DNA from: Candidatus Dormiibacterota bacterium
Lineage (GTDB): Bacteria; Acidobacteriota; Polarisedimenticolia; Gp22-AA2
Direction: 5' to 3'
Length of the DNA stretch: 64,000 nt
Assembly: GCA_035635555.1 (NCBI GenBank)
Contig: DASQAT010000035.1
Coordinates: forward strand, 297,316-361,315
Below the pieces are notes generated by a model, which was not told the origin of the DNA, made no database searches, and worked only from the letters and a program-made list of their open reading frames with translations. Positions within the stretch are counted from its first letter, which is position 1. The number at the start of each line of letters is the position of its first letter. Made by a program: the position numbers and the translations under genes. Below, piece after piece: positions 50,486 to 58,665 of this stretch.

Positions 50486-50846
50486 AGAAGGTGTACCGGT
50501 TGGCGGGAATTCGCTAGTGCGGAAAGTCTTCTCGGATGACTGCGGATTACTACGAGAATGGGCAGGTAGTAATGCGCCTATTTTCTTTGATCTCGGCGAA
50601 ATGGAAGGGCTTTGGTGGCTCTTTGCTAAGAACACCAATGGGTCGGCGTATATCCACCTGTTCTCGCGCGCACAGTTCATCGAATGGCATCGTAGTACGG
50701 CAACAGGGGCAGCTCGCCAGTTCGAGGTGTTCGTGAACGACATCCTCCCCAAACTGATCGCGGACTACGAGTCACGTTCTCGGGCCCAGCCGTTGAGATG
50801 GGACCCCCTGCAACCTCGCGTGTATCGCAAACGGTTTCGGTTCTAG
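50448..50846 (+). CDS. Hypothetical integron-cassette-like gene, 5' end altered
   Basis: 132 aa as opened, but the first ~15 codons come from the TTCGAA repeat, so the true start is lost or lies within. The rest reads as a real protein: FFDLGEMEGLWWLFAKNTNG, FSRAQFIEWHRS, RQFEVFVNDILPKLIADYES. It ends 27 bp before an attC-like site, the place expected of a gene in an integron cassette. No family recognised. Confidence 0.45.
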   Translation: MCVCTRIPGSSWKEGVPVGGNSLVRKVFSDDCGLLREWAGSNAPIFFDLGEMEGLWWLFAKNTNGSAYIHLFSRAQFIEWHRSTATGAARQFEVFVNDILPKLIADYESRSRAQPLRWDPLQPRVYRKRFRF

Positions 50847-50873
50847 GACACTTCTTGGTCTTCAGCACCCGCC

Positions 50874-50975
50874 GCCTGACGTACGTTGAAGTTGACGAAC
50901 GAGGCGAAGGAGTGCGCGCGGCTCCGCCGCGCAGCTTTTAATTGATTCGTTCGCAACTTAACTGGGGCGTTAGAT
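50874..50975 (+). repeat. attC-like integron recombination site
   Basis: 102 bp with the 5' core-like GCCTGAC and a 3' GTTAGAT (GTTRRRY). The outer 29 bases on each side pair: GTTGAAGTTG-A-CGAACGA with TCGTTCGCAACTTAAC, including an extrahelical base as in true attC sites. The middle has a GCGCGGC/GCCGCGC hairpin. Genes end 27 bp before it and start 13 bp after it, the cassette layout. No intI is seen in the window. Confidence 0.7.
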
Positions 50976-50987
50976 CTACGGGCGACT

Positions 50988-51153
50988 ATGGATCCCCTCG
51001 ACTCGATAAAGCAGCATCTGGATCGGACCGACGACCCCACCCTCCTGATCCTGAGGGCCCACCTTCTGCTTGAGGAACGTTTTCGCGATTCCCTGGCTAG
51101 AATCTGTCGATCACCTGAGGAGCTACCTGGAGCTCGTCTGTCGTTCTTGTGCC
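50988..51153 (+). pseudogene. Truncated cassette gene (N-terminal fragment)
   Basis: ATG 13 bp after the attC-like site. It encodes MDPLDSIKQHLDRTDDPTLL then LRAHLLLEERFRDSLARI and PGARLSF, an amphipathic N-terminus typical of small island proteins. At 51,154 it runs into the TACTGAAAA repeat and is lost. Confidence 0.55.
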
Positions 51154-51245
51154 TACTGAAAAATCCATCCGGATCGAAGATGACGCAGAAACGAACGCGC
51201 GCGTCGGCGCTGCCGGTGCCTGGGCGAGATGAAACGAGCCGAATC
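51154..51245. repeat. TACTGAAAAGTCCATCCG repeat, copy 2
   Basis: About 90 bp related to 39,968-40,062 (shared TACTGAAAA-TCCATCCGG-TCGAA and further blocks such as CGCTCGTCGGCGC-like). It cuts the cassette gene at 50,988. Confidence 0.65.
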
Positions 51246-51339
51246 GCCTCAGGAATCACGTCGTTGCGGGTCGACCGGGTCAAGTGCAGACGCACCTTCT
51301 CCGCGCGAATCGAGAACATGTGTCATATTGAAAGTGGGG

Positions 51340-52017
51340 TCAGCCTGCCCGGGTATAGAGATGATGCAGACCGCCGACCTGGGGTACAGTAACGACGGCC
51401 CCGAGCGCCGACGGCTCAACGCTCCCCGGGACCGGCGCATTCCTTTCCGGGGAGAGATGAGGCCGGGATTCATTCTGATAGCGCACGTATTGCCGGAGGA
51501 TGCCTCGGAGATGGTTCTCACCGAGGATGATCAAGTGGTCCAGGCATTCGCGCCGGATCGACCCGATGACCCTCTCGGGGTAGGCGTTCTGCCAAGGGGA
51601 TTGAGGCGCGGTGAGCATCGCCCGGACGACCCGCCGGAATTCGTCGCCGTAGGCACCATCCCGATCCCGCAACAGGTAGCGAGGCTCGGCGTCGTCTCCG
51701 GGGAAGGCCTCCCGGATCTGCTGGGCGGTCCACGCGGCGGTGGGATGAGCGGTGACGTTGAAGGGAACGATGCGCCTGCACTCGTGGGAAATAATCACGA
51801 AGCAGAAGAGCAGGCGGAAGGTGACAGTGGGAACGACGAGGAAGTCGCGGGCCGCGGTGGTGCGAAGGTGATTCCGGAGGAAGGTGCGCCAAGTCTGTGA
51901 CGGAGGCCGTCTGCCCCGTTGGGTCATGTGCTTGGCCACCGTCGCTTCTACAGCCAGTTTCGACCGGTCCCGGAAGAGGGCACGGAAGAGCAGGAAAATG
52001 ATTCGGGGGATGGACAC
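51340..52017 (-). CDS. Integrase-core transposase, probably 5' truncated
   Basis: 225 aa with an rve (DDE) catalytic core: Asp in AARDFLVVPTVTF, Asp in LLRDRDGAYG and Glu in PERVIGSIRRECLDHLII, then the YVRYQNESRPHLSPERNAPV tail, which is the standard end of IS481/IS3-like transposases. Full-length relatives have an additional N-terminal HTH region, only partly present here (QTWRTFLRNH). No inverted repeats were found around it. Most likely a fragment of an insertion sequence. Confidence 0.75.
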   Translation of the reverse strand: MSIPRIIFLLFRALFRDRSKLAVEATVAKHMTQRGRRPPSQTWRTFLRNHLRTTAARDFLVVPTVTFRLLFCFVIISHECRRIVPFNVTAHPTAAWTAQQIREAFPGDDAEPRYLLRDRDGAYGDEFRRVVRAMLTAPQSPWQNAYPERVIGSIRRECLDHLIILGENHLRGILRQYVRYQNESRPHLSPERNAPVPGSVEPSALGAVVTVPQVGGLHHLYTRAG

Positions 52018-52156
52018 CGGGGCCTCCCTGGACGTAGGCTTTCATCGGCCTTAGGTGAGGCAGGGAGTATCCGCGGGACAGACCTCAAAACCAAACAAGG
52101 ACGGGCCGGATGGGATTTTCAGCAGGCACAGCCGCAGCATTTGTGGAGACCACATC

Positions 52157-52516
52157 ATGAATGTTCAACAGTACAAGCATCGTCTGCTCGACCTTGAAAA
52201 GAAGCTGTCTGGGCGCACTGACCGGGAGGTCGCTGACGGGCGCCGGGAATTTCTTGATTCCGCCCATGACCTCGGCGAGGCGAGTCTCGCTGACGAAGTG
52301 GCTTCCGAAAAGTTCACGGAGGCCGAAGCCGATTCCACCGTGCTGAACCAGGTGCGCGACGCCCTGGCCAGGATTGACAACGGTACGTTTGGGAAATGCA
52401 TCGAGGACGGCGGGCCAATCGAGACGAAGCGGCTCGACGCTGTACCTTGGACCCCGTATTGCCTGAAGCACGAAAAGCGGCGCGAAGGACCGCCTTCGAA
52501 AATGCCAACGCTGTAG
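52157..52516 (+). CDS. TraR/DksA-family protein with incomplete zinc finger
   Basis: 119 aa. N-terminal coiled coil (QYKHRLLDLEKKLSG, FTEAEADSTVLNQVRDALAR), then the DksA C-terminal pattern GTFGKCIEDGGPIETKRLDA with VPWTPYCLKHE. Two of the four zinc-binding Cys are replaced: CxxD instead of CxxC and CxxH instead of CxxC. A zinc site is thus doubtful or uses His/Asp. DksA-like proteins bind RNA polymerase through the secondary channel. The ATG at 52,157 gives the normal length. Confidence 0.85.
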   Translation: MNVQQYKHRLLDLEKKLSGRTDREVADGRREFLDSAHDLGEASLADEVASEKFTEAEADSTVLNQVRDALARIDNGTFGKCIEDGGPIETKRLDAVPWTPYCLKHEKRREGPPSKMPTL

Positions 52517-52576
52517 TGAGAACGACGCAGGGGGTCGCTCTTCGCAAGCAACACCTGACAAGGAGGAGCGACGAGG

Positions 52577-52723
52577 ATGGCTCTTCCGATACTGCAGGCG
52601 TTCGCGAGAAACCGGCGGATCTTGCTCATCAGACGAATTGTCGCTGTGTCGTTCGGTCTCGTGGGATTCGCGCTGCCGGGCCTGACTCTGGTGTTGCTCT
52701 ACGGCATCAATTGTCCCTACTGA
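52577..52723 (+). CDS. Truncated small membrane protein, 48 aa
   Basis: A very good ribosome site (AGGAGGAGCGACGAGG) precedes ATG 52,577. The product begins MALPILQAFARNRRILLIRR then has one hydrophobic helix (FGLVGFALPGLTLVLLYGIN). It ends exactly where the TACTGAAAAGTCC repeat starts, the TGA being part of the repeat, so the original C-terminus has been lost. Too short for the ORF list; follows the DksA-like gene by 60 bp. Confidence 0.45.
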   Translation: MALPILQAFARNRRILLIRRIVAVSFGLVGFALPGLTLVLLYGINCPY

Positions 52724-52750
52724 AAAGTCCATCCGCATCGAAAGTATCAG
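52718..52750. repeat. TACTGAAAAGTCCATCCG repeat, copy 3 (short)
   Basis: TACTGAAAAGTCCATCCG then CATCGAAAGT, as in the other two copies, but only ~33 bp. It joins directly to the chimeric AbiE/TOTE repeat. Confidence 0.7.
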
Positions 52751-52872
52751 TGATGCGCCCGGGACAGCCGCGGAGAGAGCGTAGAGGCCCTTGCGTAGTC
52801 TGACAATCCAACCTGACCGCCCCAGTTGAGGGGCAAGATAAAGGCCTCCACCCTGAACGGCGAAGTGATCGG
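52747..52872. repeat. Chimeric duplicate of abiEi 5' coding region and TOTE leader
   Basis: 52,747-52,822 nearly repeats 47,058-47,131 (inside abiEi), then the sequence jumps and 52,823-52,870 repeats 47,430-47,478 (just before the primase-helicase start). The 300 bp between, including the palindromic operator and the abiEi start, are missing. This is an internally deleted second copy of the AbiE-TOTE junction. Confidence 0.8.
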
Positions 52873-53685
52873 TCAGCTCCGCGGTGTCTCGGCGTAGGGC
52901 GCCTGCGCAAATCGGAGACCCATTGCTCGGAGTGCTTCCTTGCCTCGGAGCGTCAGGTCCGTCATAAACAGAAACTGGTCGCGGCTCTCCTTGACGTAGG
53001 CCTTCAGGCGGTAATGCGTGCCCCAGGGCTTCTCCTGCACGATGACGGTGACCGGTGTGTCCGCCTTTCGATAGGGACTGCCTTCCGCGATCTCCTTAAG
53101 CCGCCTGGGCGTGGTGGTGGCATCGTGGTCCGGGTGAAGATAGAATTCCGTCACGCACAACAGGCTTCGATTGCCGCTGCTCGCGTTGAATATGCTGGCG
53201 GACCAAAGCCGCAAGTGCGGGATCGTCACCTCCGTGTCGTCCGGGGTCACGATGCTCATCGCCCGGAGGCCGATGGACTTGACCTCACCGTAAGTTCCGT
53301 CCACCTTGATCCAGTCTCCTGGCTGGTAGGTGTTCTCCAGCACCGTCACGAGTCCGGCGACGAGGCTGCTGCCGTAGTCCTTGAGAGCGAATGCCACACC
53401 CAAGCCTATGGCCGCCGCCAGCGCGACGACGTTGCGAAGCGTTGGCTCAACCAGGATCGGCACGGAGGTTGCCACGGCCCCGGCACCGATGAGCAGGTGC
53501 GCAATCGGCATTGCGCGCAGGATGGACAGACGCAAGCGGGGCGGGGCTTTTGTGACTGCATGGAGGACCACCCATCGAACCAGGACCGAGAGCAGCCTCG
53601 CCAGAAGAAGCACCGCCAGAACAAGCAACACGTGCTGCCAAGTGAGCCTTCGCAAGAATCCCCAAGCGTTCAGGTCATCGCTCAT
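52873..53685 (-). CDS. MscS-type mechanosensitive channel
   Basis: 270 aa. Two or three transmembrane helices at the N-terminus (WQHVLLVLAVLLLARLLSVLV, MPIAHLLIGAGAVAT), then the pore helix region VVALAAAIGLGVAFALKDYG with alternating Gly/Ala, and the beta domain GDWIKVDGTYGEVKSIGLRA, TPDDTEVTIPH. It opens under membrane tension to release solutes. The stop lies directly at the chimeric repeat. Whether it belongs to the original chromosome or to the island is unclear. Confidence 0.88.
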   Translation of the reverse strand: MSDDLNAWGFLRRLTWQHVLLVLAVLLLARLLSVLVRWVVLHAVTKAPPRLRLSILRAMPIAHLLIGAGAVATSVPILVEPTLRNVVALAAAIGLGVAFALKDYGSSLVAGLVTVLENTYQPGDWIKVDGTYGEVKSIGLRAMSIVTPDDTEVTIPHLRLWSASIFNASSGNRSLLCVTEFYLHPDHDATTTPRRLKEIAEGSPYRKADTPVTVIVQEKPWGTHYRLKAYVKESRDQFLFMTDLTLRGKEALRAMGLRFAQAPYAETPRS

Positions 53686-54208
53686 CGCACTGACTCCCCA
53701 TGTCGAGCGAAACAGAGCTCGGTTCGGACGTCATTGTCTGGCGGGTGACGCCCGTTAAGCGCAACTGCCGGGCGACTCCAGTGTTCGTGAGGATGATCAT
53801 GTCTGGTGCGAAAGCCTGCCCCAGAGATGGACATCGACATTCCCCGGTCGAATGGACGTTTCGACACTCGGAGCCTTCCACTATTTTCGAACTCTAGCAG
53901 AACCGACAGGTGGTGGTATCTCGCTGAACGCTGACAATTTTCTTGTCAGGGAGCTGCCGAGCCTCGAAGCGGAGTACCCGGGCGGGCGGCGGGCCAGGCA
54001 TCGTGCAGGTGGATCGGGAGGGAGAATGCGACTCCAGTTTCGACGATTCCCCGTGTGGTAACGAAATCCTCACCCAGTTCGAACATTTCGATCATGTGGG
54101 GAGCCAGAACTCATACTTCTTGGAACGGCGGGTCGCAGGTTGACACCGGAGCGCTTCATTTGTTCCGCTCGCCCGCTCGATCGCTTCTCGACAGCTACGC
54201 GGTGGGCG
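53686..54208. other. Gene-free stretch with tRNA-like relic, copy 5
   Basis: No coding frame is convincing. At 54,076-54,150 the words CAGTTCGAACATTTCGATCA, TGTGGGGAGCCAGAACTCAT and ACTTCTTGGA match the relic family; a remnant of the GTTAAC hairpin (GGCGGGTCGCAGGTTGACACC) follows. Confidence 0.5.
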
Positions 54209-55600
54209 TCACTTGCGCGTGCACACGTTGTTGACGCACATTTCGTGGCGGCCGCACGTTCCGCAATCGACGGTGAGGCCACATCCGTCGGAGATCGAGC
54301 CGCAGTTGAAACCCTGGCCGGCGCATGTCGTCGGCACGCAGTTTTCGGGCACGACCGTGATCGTGTCGCTGTACGACCGGGAACCCTCGGTGGCGGTGAG
54401 GGTGACGGTCGTTGTCGTCGCCACGGGTGCGGTCGTGATGGTCACGATTTCCACGTTGCTGCCGGCGGAAATAGTGACGCTCGGCGGCACGCTCGCCACC
54501 TGCGGGTTGTCGCTCGAAAGTGCGATCGTGGGGCCACCCGACGCGGAGACGGCGCTCAGCCAGACCGACGCGATCGAATTGTTGCCACCGGTTACCGGGT
54601 CACCGTCGACCGATAGCTGGCCGAGCGTCTGCACCGGCTGGGCCGGCGGAGGTTCCGGGGGGGTCATCGCGAGCCAAGCGAGTCCCAGCCGGTGGCTGAG
54701 GAAGATACCGCCCTTCTTGATGGGCACCGGGATCTCGATGCTCGTACCGACGGAAGAGAACTCGATCGAGGGCAGGATCGAGGTCGCCACGTGGAATGGG
54801 ACCGCGGTCGCGCCGGTCGGGATCGGGAAGAAGCCCGTCGGAAAGGCGGTCGCCTGGGAGTTCCCGGCTGTAACCATTGCGTCGGAGCCCGACGGCGCGG
54901 CGGAGGCGAGAGAGAGCGTGCCCTGGGAGGCGCTGCCGCTCTCGATGAGACCCGGGCTGAGCGCGATCGGGTATGGGCCGCTGCTGGCGCAGGCGTCGTT
55001 GAACGCGAAATTCCTGGACATTTCCGTCTGGCAGCCGGCCGCCAGACACTCGGCATTGAAGGTGCACGTCCCAACCGTCCCTGGGTTGGGCCCGTCAAAG
55101 CAGGTATAAAGGATGCCCTGCTCGCCCGAGCTCGCGGGGAAACTCCCGCCGCAGACCGTGCCGTGCCGTTGCGTCGAGTCGTTCCGGATGTCCGCCGGCA
55201 TCGGCTGCACGGTCACCGTCAGCGTCGCCGTCTGGGTGCTGCCGTTGGCGGAGGCGGAGATCGTCGCTGAAAATGAAAGCCCGCTGTAACGGCGGTAACG
55301 GCCGTTCGTGGCCACCGTGAAGGTGACGCTGCCGGTTCCCTCGTCGACGAGGACAGTTTGCCGCGAAGCCGCGAGGCCCGGGTTCGAGCTGGAAAGCGCC
55401 ACCAGCGTCCCGCCGGCAGGCGCCAGACCGTTGAGCGTGACGGTGCCCGTCGAGGTGCCGCCCGTACCACCGGCAATCGTCGACGGACTGAATACCAGGG
55501 AGGCAACGGTCGGGCCTGTCTGTCCCAGCGCCACACTGAAAGCGTAGCCGAGCACGATACAAGGAATCACCCACAGAATCCATCCTCGCGGCTTTTCCAT
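54209..55600 (-). CDS. Secreted Ig-like/Cys-rich protein, tandem paralog B
   Basis: 463 aa from the minus-strand ATG at 55,600 with AAGGAGGGC upstream. Signal peptide (WVIPCIVLGYAFSVALGQ), then a beta-rich domain (TVASLVFSPSTIAGGTGGTS) repeated near residue 330 (TLGQLSVDGDPVTGGNNSIA). A middle domain has VCGGSFPASSGEQGILYTCF and several Cys. The C-terminus is a Cys-rich module: CVPTTCAGQGFNCGSISDGC, then GTCGRHEMCVNNVC. The upstream gene is a paralog with the same order. Function unknown; extracellular adhesion or binding is plausible. Confidence 0.75.
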   Translation of the reverse strand: MEKPRGWILWVIPCIVLGYAFSVALGQTGPTVASLVFSPSTIAGGTGGTSTGTVTLNGLAPAGGTLVALSSSNPGLAASRQTVLVDEGTGSVTFTVATNGRYRRYSGLSFSATISASANGSTQTATLTVTVQPMPADIRNDSTQRHGTVCGGSFPASSGEQGILYTCFDGPNPGTVGTCTFNAECLAAGCQTEMSRNFAFNDACASSGPYPIALSPGLIESGSASQGTLSLASAAPSGSDAMVTAGNSQATAFPTGFFPIPTGATAVPFHVATSILPSIEFSSVGTSIEIPVPIKKGGIFLSHRLGLAWLAMTPPEPPPAQPVQTLGQLSVDGDPVTGGNNSIASVWLSAVSASGGPTIALSSDNPQVASVPPSVTISAGSNVEIVTITTAPVATTTTVTLTATEGSRSYSDTITVVPENCVPTTCAGQGFNCGSISDGCGLTVDCGTCGRHEMCVNNVCTRK

Positions 55601-55652
55601 CGGGCCCTCCTTGCTGCGCAAGTGTATAAACCATGTTCTGCAACCGATGGTC

Positions 55653-57485
55653 CTAGTGCCGCCCTCCATCCGTTACGGTCAGCGTCGCCGTTTTCGTAAC
55701 ACCTCCCTGTGACGCTGTTATCGTGACGCTCGTGGAGTTCGACACCCGGTTGGTCCTGATCGTGAACGTCGCGCTCTTCGAGCCCGCGGCGACCGTCGCC
55801 GTGGACGGGACCGACGCGATGGACGAGTTGCTGCTGGAGAGGTTCACCGTCGTGTTCGTCGACGCAGTGGCCGTCAAGGTGACCGTCCCTTGCGAATCAT
55901 TCCCTCCTGAGACGCTCGTCGGGCTCAACGTAAGCGAGGACAAGGTGACGCTGCCGCCGCTGACGCAGACGTTGTTCGTGCACGTCTGGCCGCTCCCGCA
56001 GGTGCCGCAGGTGAGCGTGCCGCCGCAGCCGTCGGAGATCGAGCCGCAGTTCTTGCCCTGAGCCGCGCAGGTCGTCGGCGTGCACGTGGCCCCGCACACG
56101 TTGGGCGTCCCCCCGCCACCGCACGTCTGCGGCGCGGCACACGTGCCGCAGCTCAGTGTCCCGCCGCAGCCGTCGGAGATCGAGCCACAGTTCTTGCCCT
56201 GAGCCGCGCAAGTGGTCGGCGTACAGGAGGAGGCCTGAACGGTGAGCGTGTCGCTCAGGGAACGCGGACCCTCTGTGCCGGTGATGGTGACCGTGGTGGT
56301 GCTCGCGACCGGAGAAGTTGCGATCGTCACGTTCTCGACGTTGCTTCCGGGGGGAATGGTGCCGCTCGGCGGCACGCTCGCCACCTGCGGATTGTTGCTC
56401 GTCATCGCGATCGTGGGTCCGCCCGATGTCGAAACGGCGCTCAACCAGATCGAGACGAGCGAGTTGTTGCCACCGATAACGGGGTCGATATCGACCGATA
56501 CCTGGCCGAGGGTGGGTATCGGCTGGGCCGGCGGAGGATTCGGAGGCGTCATCGCGAGCCAGGTGAGACCCAATCGGTGGCTGAGGAAGGTGCCGCCGCC
56601 GCTGATCGGCACGGGGACCTCGATGTTCGCTCCCACCGAAGAGAATTCGATGGACGGCAGGATCGAGGTGGCGACACGGAAGTTCGCGTTAGTGGCACCG
56701 GTGGTAATCGGGAAAAAGCCCGTCGGGAAGGCGGTCGTCTGGGAGTTCCCGGCCCTAACCATTGCGTCGGAGCCCGACGGCGCGGCGGAGGCGAGGAGCA
56801 GTGTGCCCTGAGCAGCATTTCCGCTCTCCAGGTACGCGGGGCTCACTGCGACCGGGAAGGGTCCGCTCGTGGCGCAGGCGTCGTTGAAGTTGAATCCGCT
56901 CGCTTGTCTGGACAGGCAGCCGAAGCTCAGACACTCCTGCTTGAAGGTGCACTTTCCGACGGTGCCGAAGTTGGGCGCCGTGGAGCACTGGTAGAGAATC
57001 CCTGGCTCCCCCCCGCTGGCCGGGAACGATCCCCCGCACACCGCGCCCTGTCGCTGGCTGGAGTCGCCGTTGATGTCCGCCGGCCGGGGCTGCGCGGTGA
57101 CCGAGAGGGACGCCGAGGCGCTGGAGCCGTTCGCGGAGGCGGTGATGCTCGCGGTGAATGCGAGCCCGCCGTAACGACGGTACAGTCTGTTGGTCGCAAC
57201 CGCGAAGGTGGCGCTCGCAGCGCCCTCCGGGACCAGGACGCTCGGCCGCGGGGCCGCCAGGCTCGTGTTCGAGCTGGAGAGCGACACCAGGATTCCGCCG
57301 GCAGGAGCCAGGCTGTTGAGCGTGACCGTCCCCGTCGCCGTGCCGCCGCTGCCGCCGGCAATCGTCGACGGGCTGAGCACGACCGAGGCGACCGTCGGGC
57401 CAGTCTGGCCCAGCGCCAGACTGCAGGCGTACACCAGTACGAAACAAGGGATCGCCCACTGAATCCAGGTTCTGGCTCTCTTCAT
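55653..57485 (-). CDS. Secreted Ig-like/Cys-rich protein, tandem paralog A
   Basis: 610 aa from minus-strand ATG 57,485 (GGAGAGGAGGGTCCG upstream). Same plan as its neighbour: signal peptide (FVLVYACSLALGQ), Ig-like repeat, Cys-containing middle and second Ig-like repeat. It then has two copies of the C-terminal module CTPTTCAAQGKNCGSISDGC with GGTLSCGTC or GGTLTCGTC, and an additional Ig-like domain at the end (SLTLSPTSVSGGNDSQGTV). It starts 53 bp upstream of paralog B. Tandem duplication with a gain or loss of modules is evident. Confidence 0.75.
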   Translation of the reverse strand: MKRARTWIQWAIPCFVLVYACSLALGQTGPTVASVVLSPSTIAGGSGGTATGTVTLNSLAPAGGILVSLSSSNTSLAAPRPSVLVPEGAASATFAVATNRLYRRYGGLAFTASITASANGSSASASLSVTAQPRPADINGDSSQRQGAVCGGSFPASGGEPGILYQCSTAPNFGTVGKCTFKQECLSFGCLSRQASGFNFNDACATSGPFPVAVSPAYLESGNAAQGTLLLASAAPSGSDAMVRAGNSQTTAFPTGFFPITTGATNANFRVATSILPSIEFSSVGANIEVPVPISGGGTFLSHRLGLTWLAMTPPNPPPAQPIPTLGQVSVDIDPVIGGNNSLVSIWLSAVSTSGGPTIAMTSNNPQVASVPPSGTIPPGSNVENVTIATSPVASTTTVTITGTEGPRSLSDTLTVQASSCTPTTCAAQGKNCGSISDGCGGTLSCGTCAAPQTCGGGGTPNVCGATCTPTTCAAQGKNCGSISDGCGGTLTCGTCGSGQTCTNNVCVSGGSVTLSSLTLSPTSVSGGNDSQGTVTLTATASTNTTVNLSSSNSSIASVPSTATVAAGSKSATFTIRTNRVSNSTSVTITASQGGVTKTATLTVTDGGRH

Positions 57486-57781
57486 CGGACCCTCCTCTCC
57501 TCGCATGCGGATGCGGCGTCAGTGCTCCTTTTTTACCGAAATCTATACGACCATCCACCCTGGAATTCAAGGACGACCTTGGCCATCGAGCCATCGATCC
57601 TCATCCAGCGGACCTAGTCAGGCGCAGCCGTCCCATTCCTTCTGTGACCCAGGTCACATTCGCAGCGTGTCTATCGGGCGGGCGGTGAGTAGCTGCCGGC
57701 CAGCACTTCTTCACGGCGGTGCTGCGGTTCAAATCTCTTTAGCCGTGTGCGCCCGGCACTCTCTGGCCTGGCCGATCCAGC

Positions 57782-58128
57782 GTGGGGATTCCCCCGGTCG
57801 CGGGCAGCCTGGCCACGGCACGCAGAGCCACGCCCCCGGAGCCGAAGCCGCAGGGCACGCGCGATCTTCAAGACTGGTCGATCGTGCGCGACCAGTTCAA
57901 CCTGTCGCGTGACTGCATACACCTGAGCGCGTTCTACATCGCGTCGCATCCTCGTCCTGTGCGCGAGGCGATCGTTCTCTCCGCCGGCATCGTCTGTTTC
58001 GACGTCAGGGGAATGTCGCCGGACCAAGTCGTGCGCCGGCCTACGCGCGAGTGGCGCCGAGCATCCTGAACACGCCGGCTGAGATGGATGCCTTCTTGCG
58101 AGAGGCTCACGCTCTGGTGACTTCATAG
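57782..58128 (+). pseudogene. Aminotransferase class V remnant with internal deletion
   Basis: The start carries the N-terminus of an isopenicillin-N-epimerase-like enzyme (DWSIVRDQFNLSRDCIHLSA, SHPRPVREAI). It jumps directly to the C-terminal GIVCFDVRGMSPDQVVRR. After a frame change the tail SILNTPAEMDAFLREAHAL follows, ending at 58,128. The whole PLP-binding core is missing. A lost gene at the island's right side. Confidence 0.7.
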
Positions 58129-58179
58129 GCGCCGCTTTGGAATACAGGTACCCGGGGACTCCGAGGTGGGCGGTCATGA

Positions 58180-58335
58180 GAAGTTCGAACATTAATCCAG
58201 GTGTGCCCTCACGCGCACTCTGGTTCGAACCAAGCCCAGTTCGAACGTTGATCTAGGTGTGCATGCACCCGCACCCCTGGTTCGAACCACTCATGAGTCC
58301 GAACGTTTCGATCACGTGCGGAGCCAGACCTCATC
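58180..58335. repeat. TTCGAA-rich tRNA-like relic, copy 6
   Basis: Three TTCGAA units with GTGTGCATGCACCCGCACCC between them and an acceptor-like end CGTGCGGAGCCAGACCTCAT. Best matches: 41,570-41,715 and 50,350-50,485. Confidence 0.6.
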
Positions 58336-58430
58336 TATTTCGAACCGGCGGGCCGGCGGTTAACAGCGGCCCGCTTCTTCGACTCCCCTGGATATCCACA
58401 TGTGTGCGTGAGTTGGCGCGGCCCTGCCGG
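58321..58430. repeat. Degenerate copy of the tRNA-Asn tail and terminator
   Basis: Colinear with 14,381-14,490 at roughly three matches in four: GCCAGACCTCAT, a GTTAAC-loop hairpin with GCGGGCCG/CGGCCCGC arms, then TCCCC-GGAT-TCC and GTTGGC-GCGGCCC. Together the two copies delimit ~44 kb. Confidence 0.65.
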
Positions 58431-58470
58431 TGGATGTTCGCCGCATGTCGTCCTTGGAGCAGAAGACGAC
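58427..58470. repeat. 46-bp palindrome repeat, copy 3
   Basis: TGCCGGTGGATGTTCGCC, then GCATGTCGTCCTTGGAGC and AGAAGACGAC, almost identical to 21,619-21,664. Confidence 0.7.
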
Positions 58471-58665
58471 TGGTTTGACGGGGAGGCAGCAACAGGACGC
58501 GAAGATTCGGGGTCACCTATTTGCAGACGAGGGCATCGGGTTGCGGTACGTTCCGTCCCCCTTCCGGCAAAAAAGGAATCCCGGGTGCCGGCCATTGGGG
58601 TGGGACCGGAACCCGGGTGGGTCGAGCTGGCGGAGCGAGGGTGTGGAGTGCCCTTCGCGCCGCCG

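Larger units (their letters stand above)
58129..58665. other. Gene-free stretch made of repeat copies
   Basis: Consists of the TTCGAA-rich relic (58,180-58,335), the degenerate copy of the tRNA-Asn tail (58,321-58,430) and the 46-bp palindrome repeat (58,427-58,470). The remainder shows no gene. Confidence 0.5.

Noticed and set aside
50843..51319. 158-aa minus-strand frame
   Set aside because: Runs through the attC-like site, a truncated plus-strand gene and a dispersed repeat; not a coherent protein.
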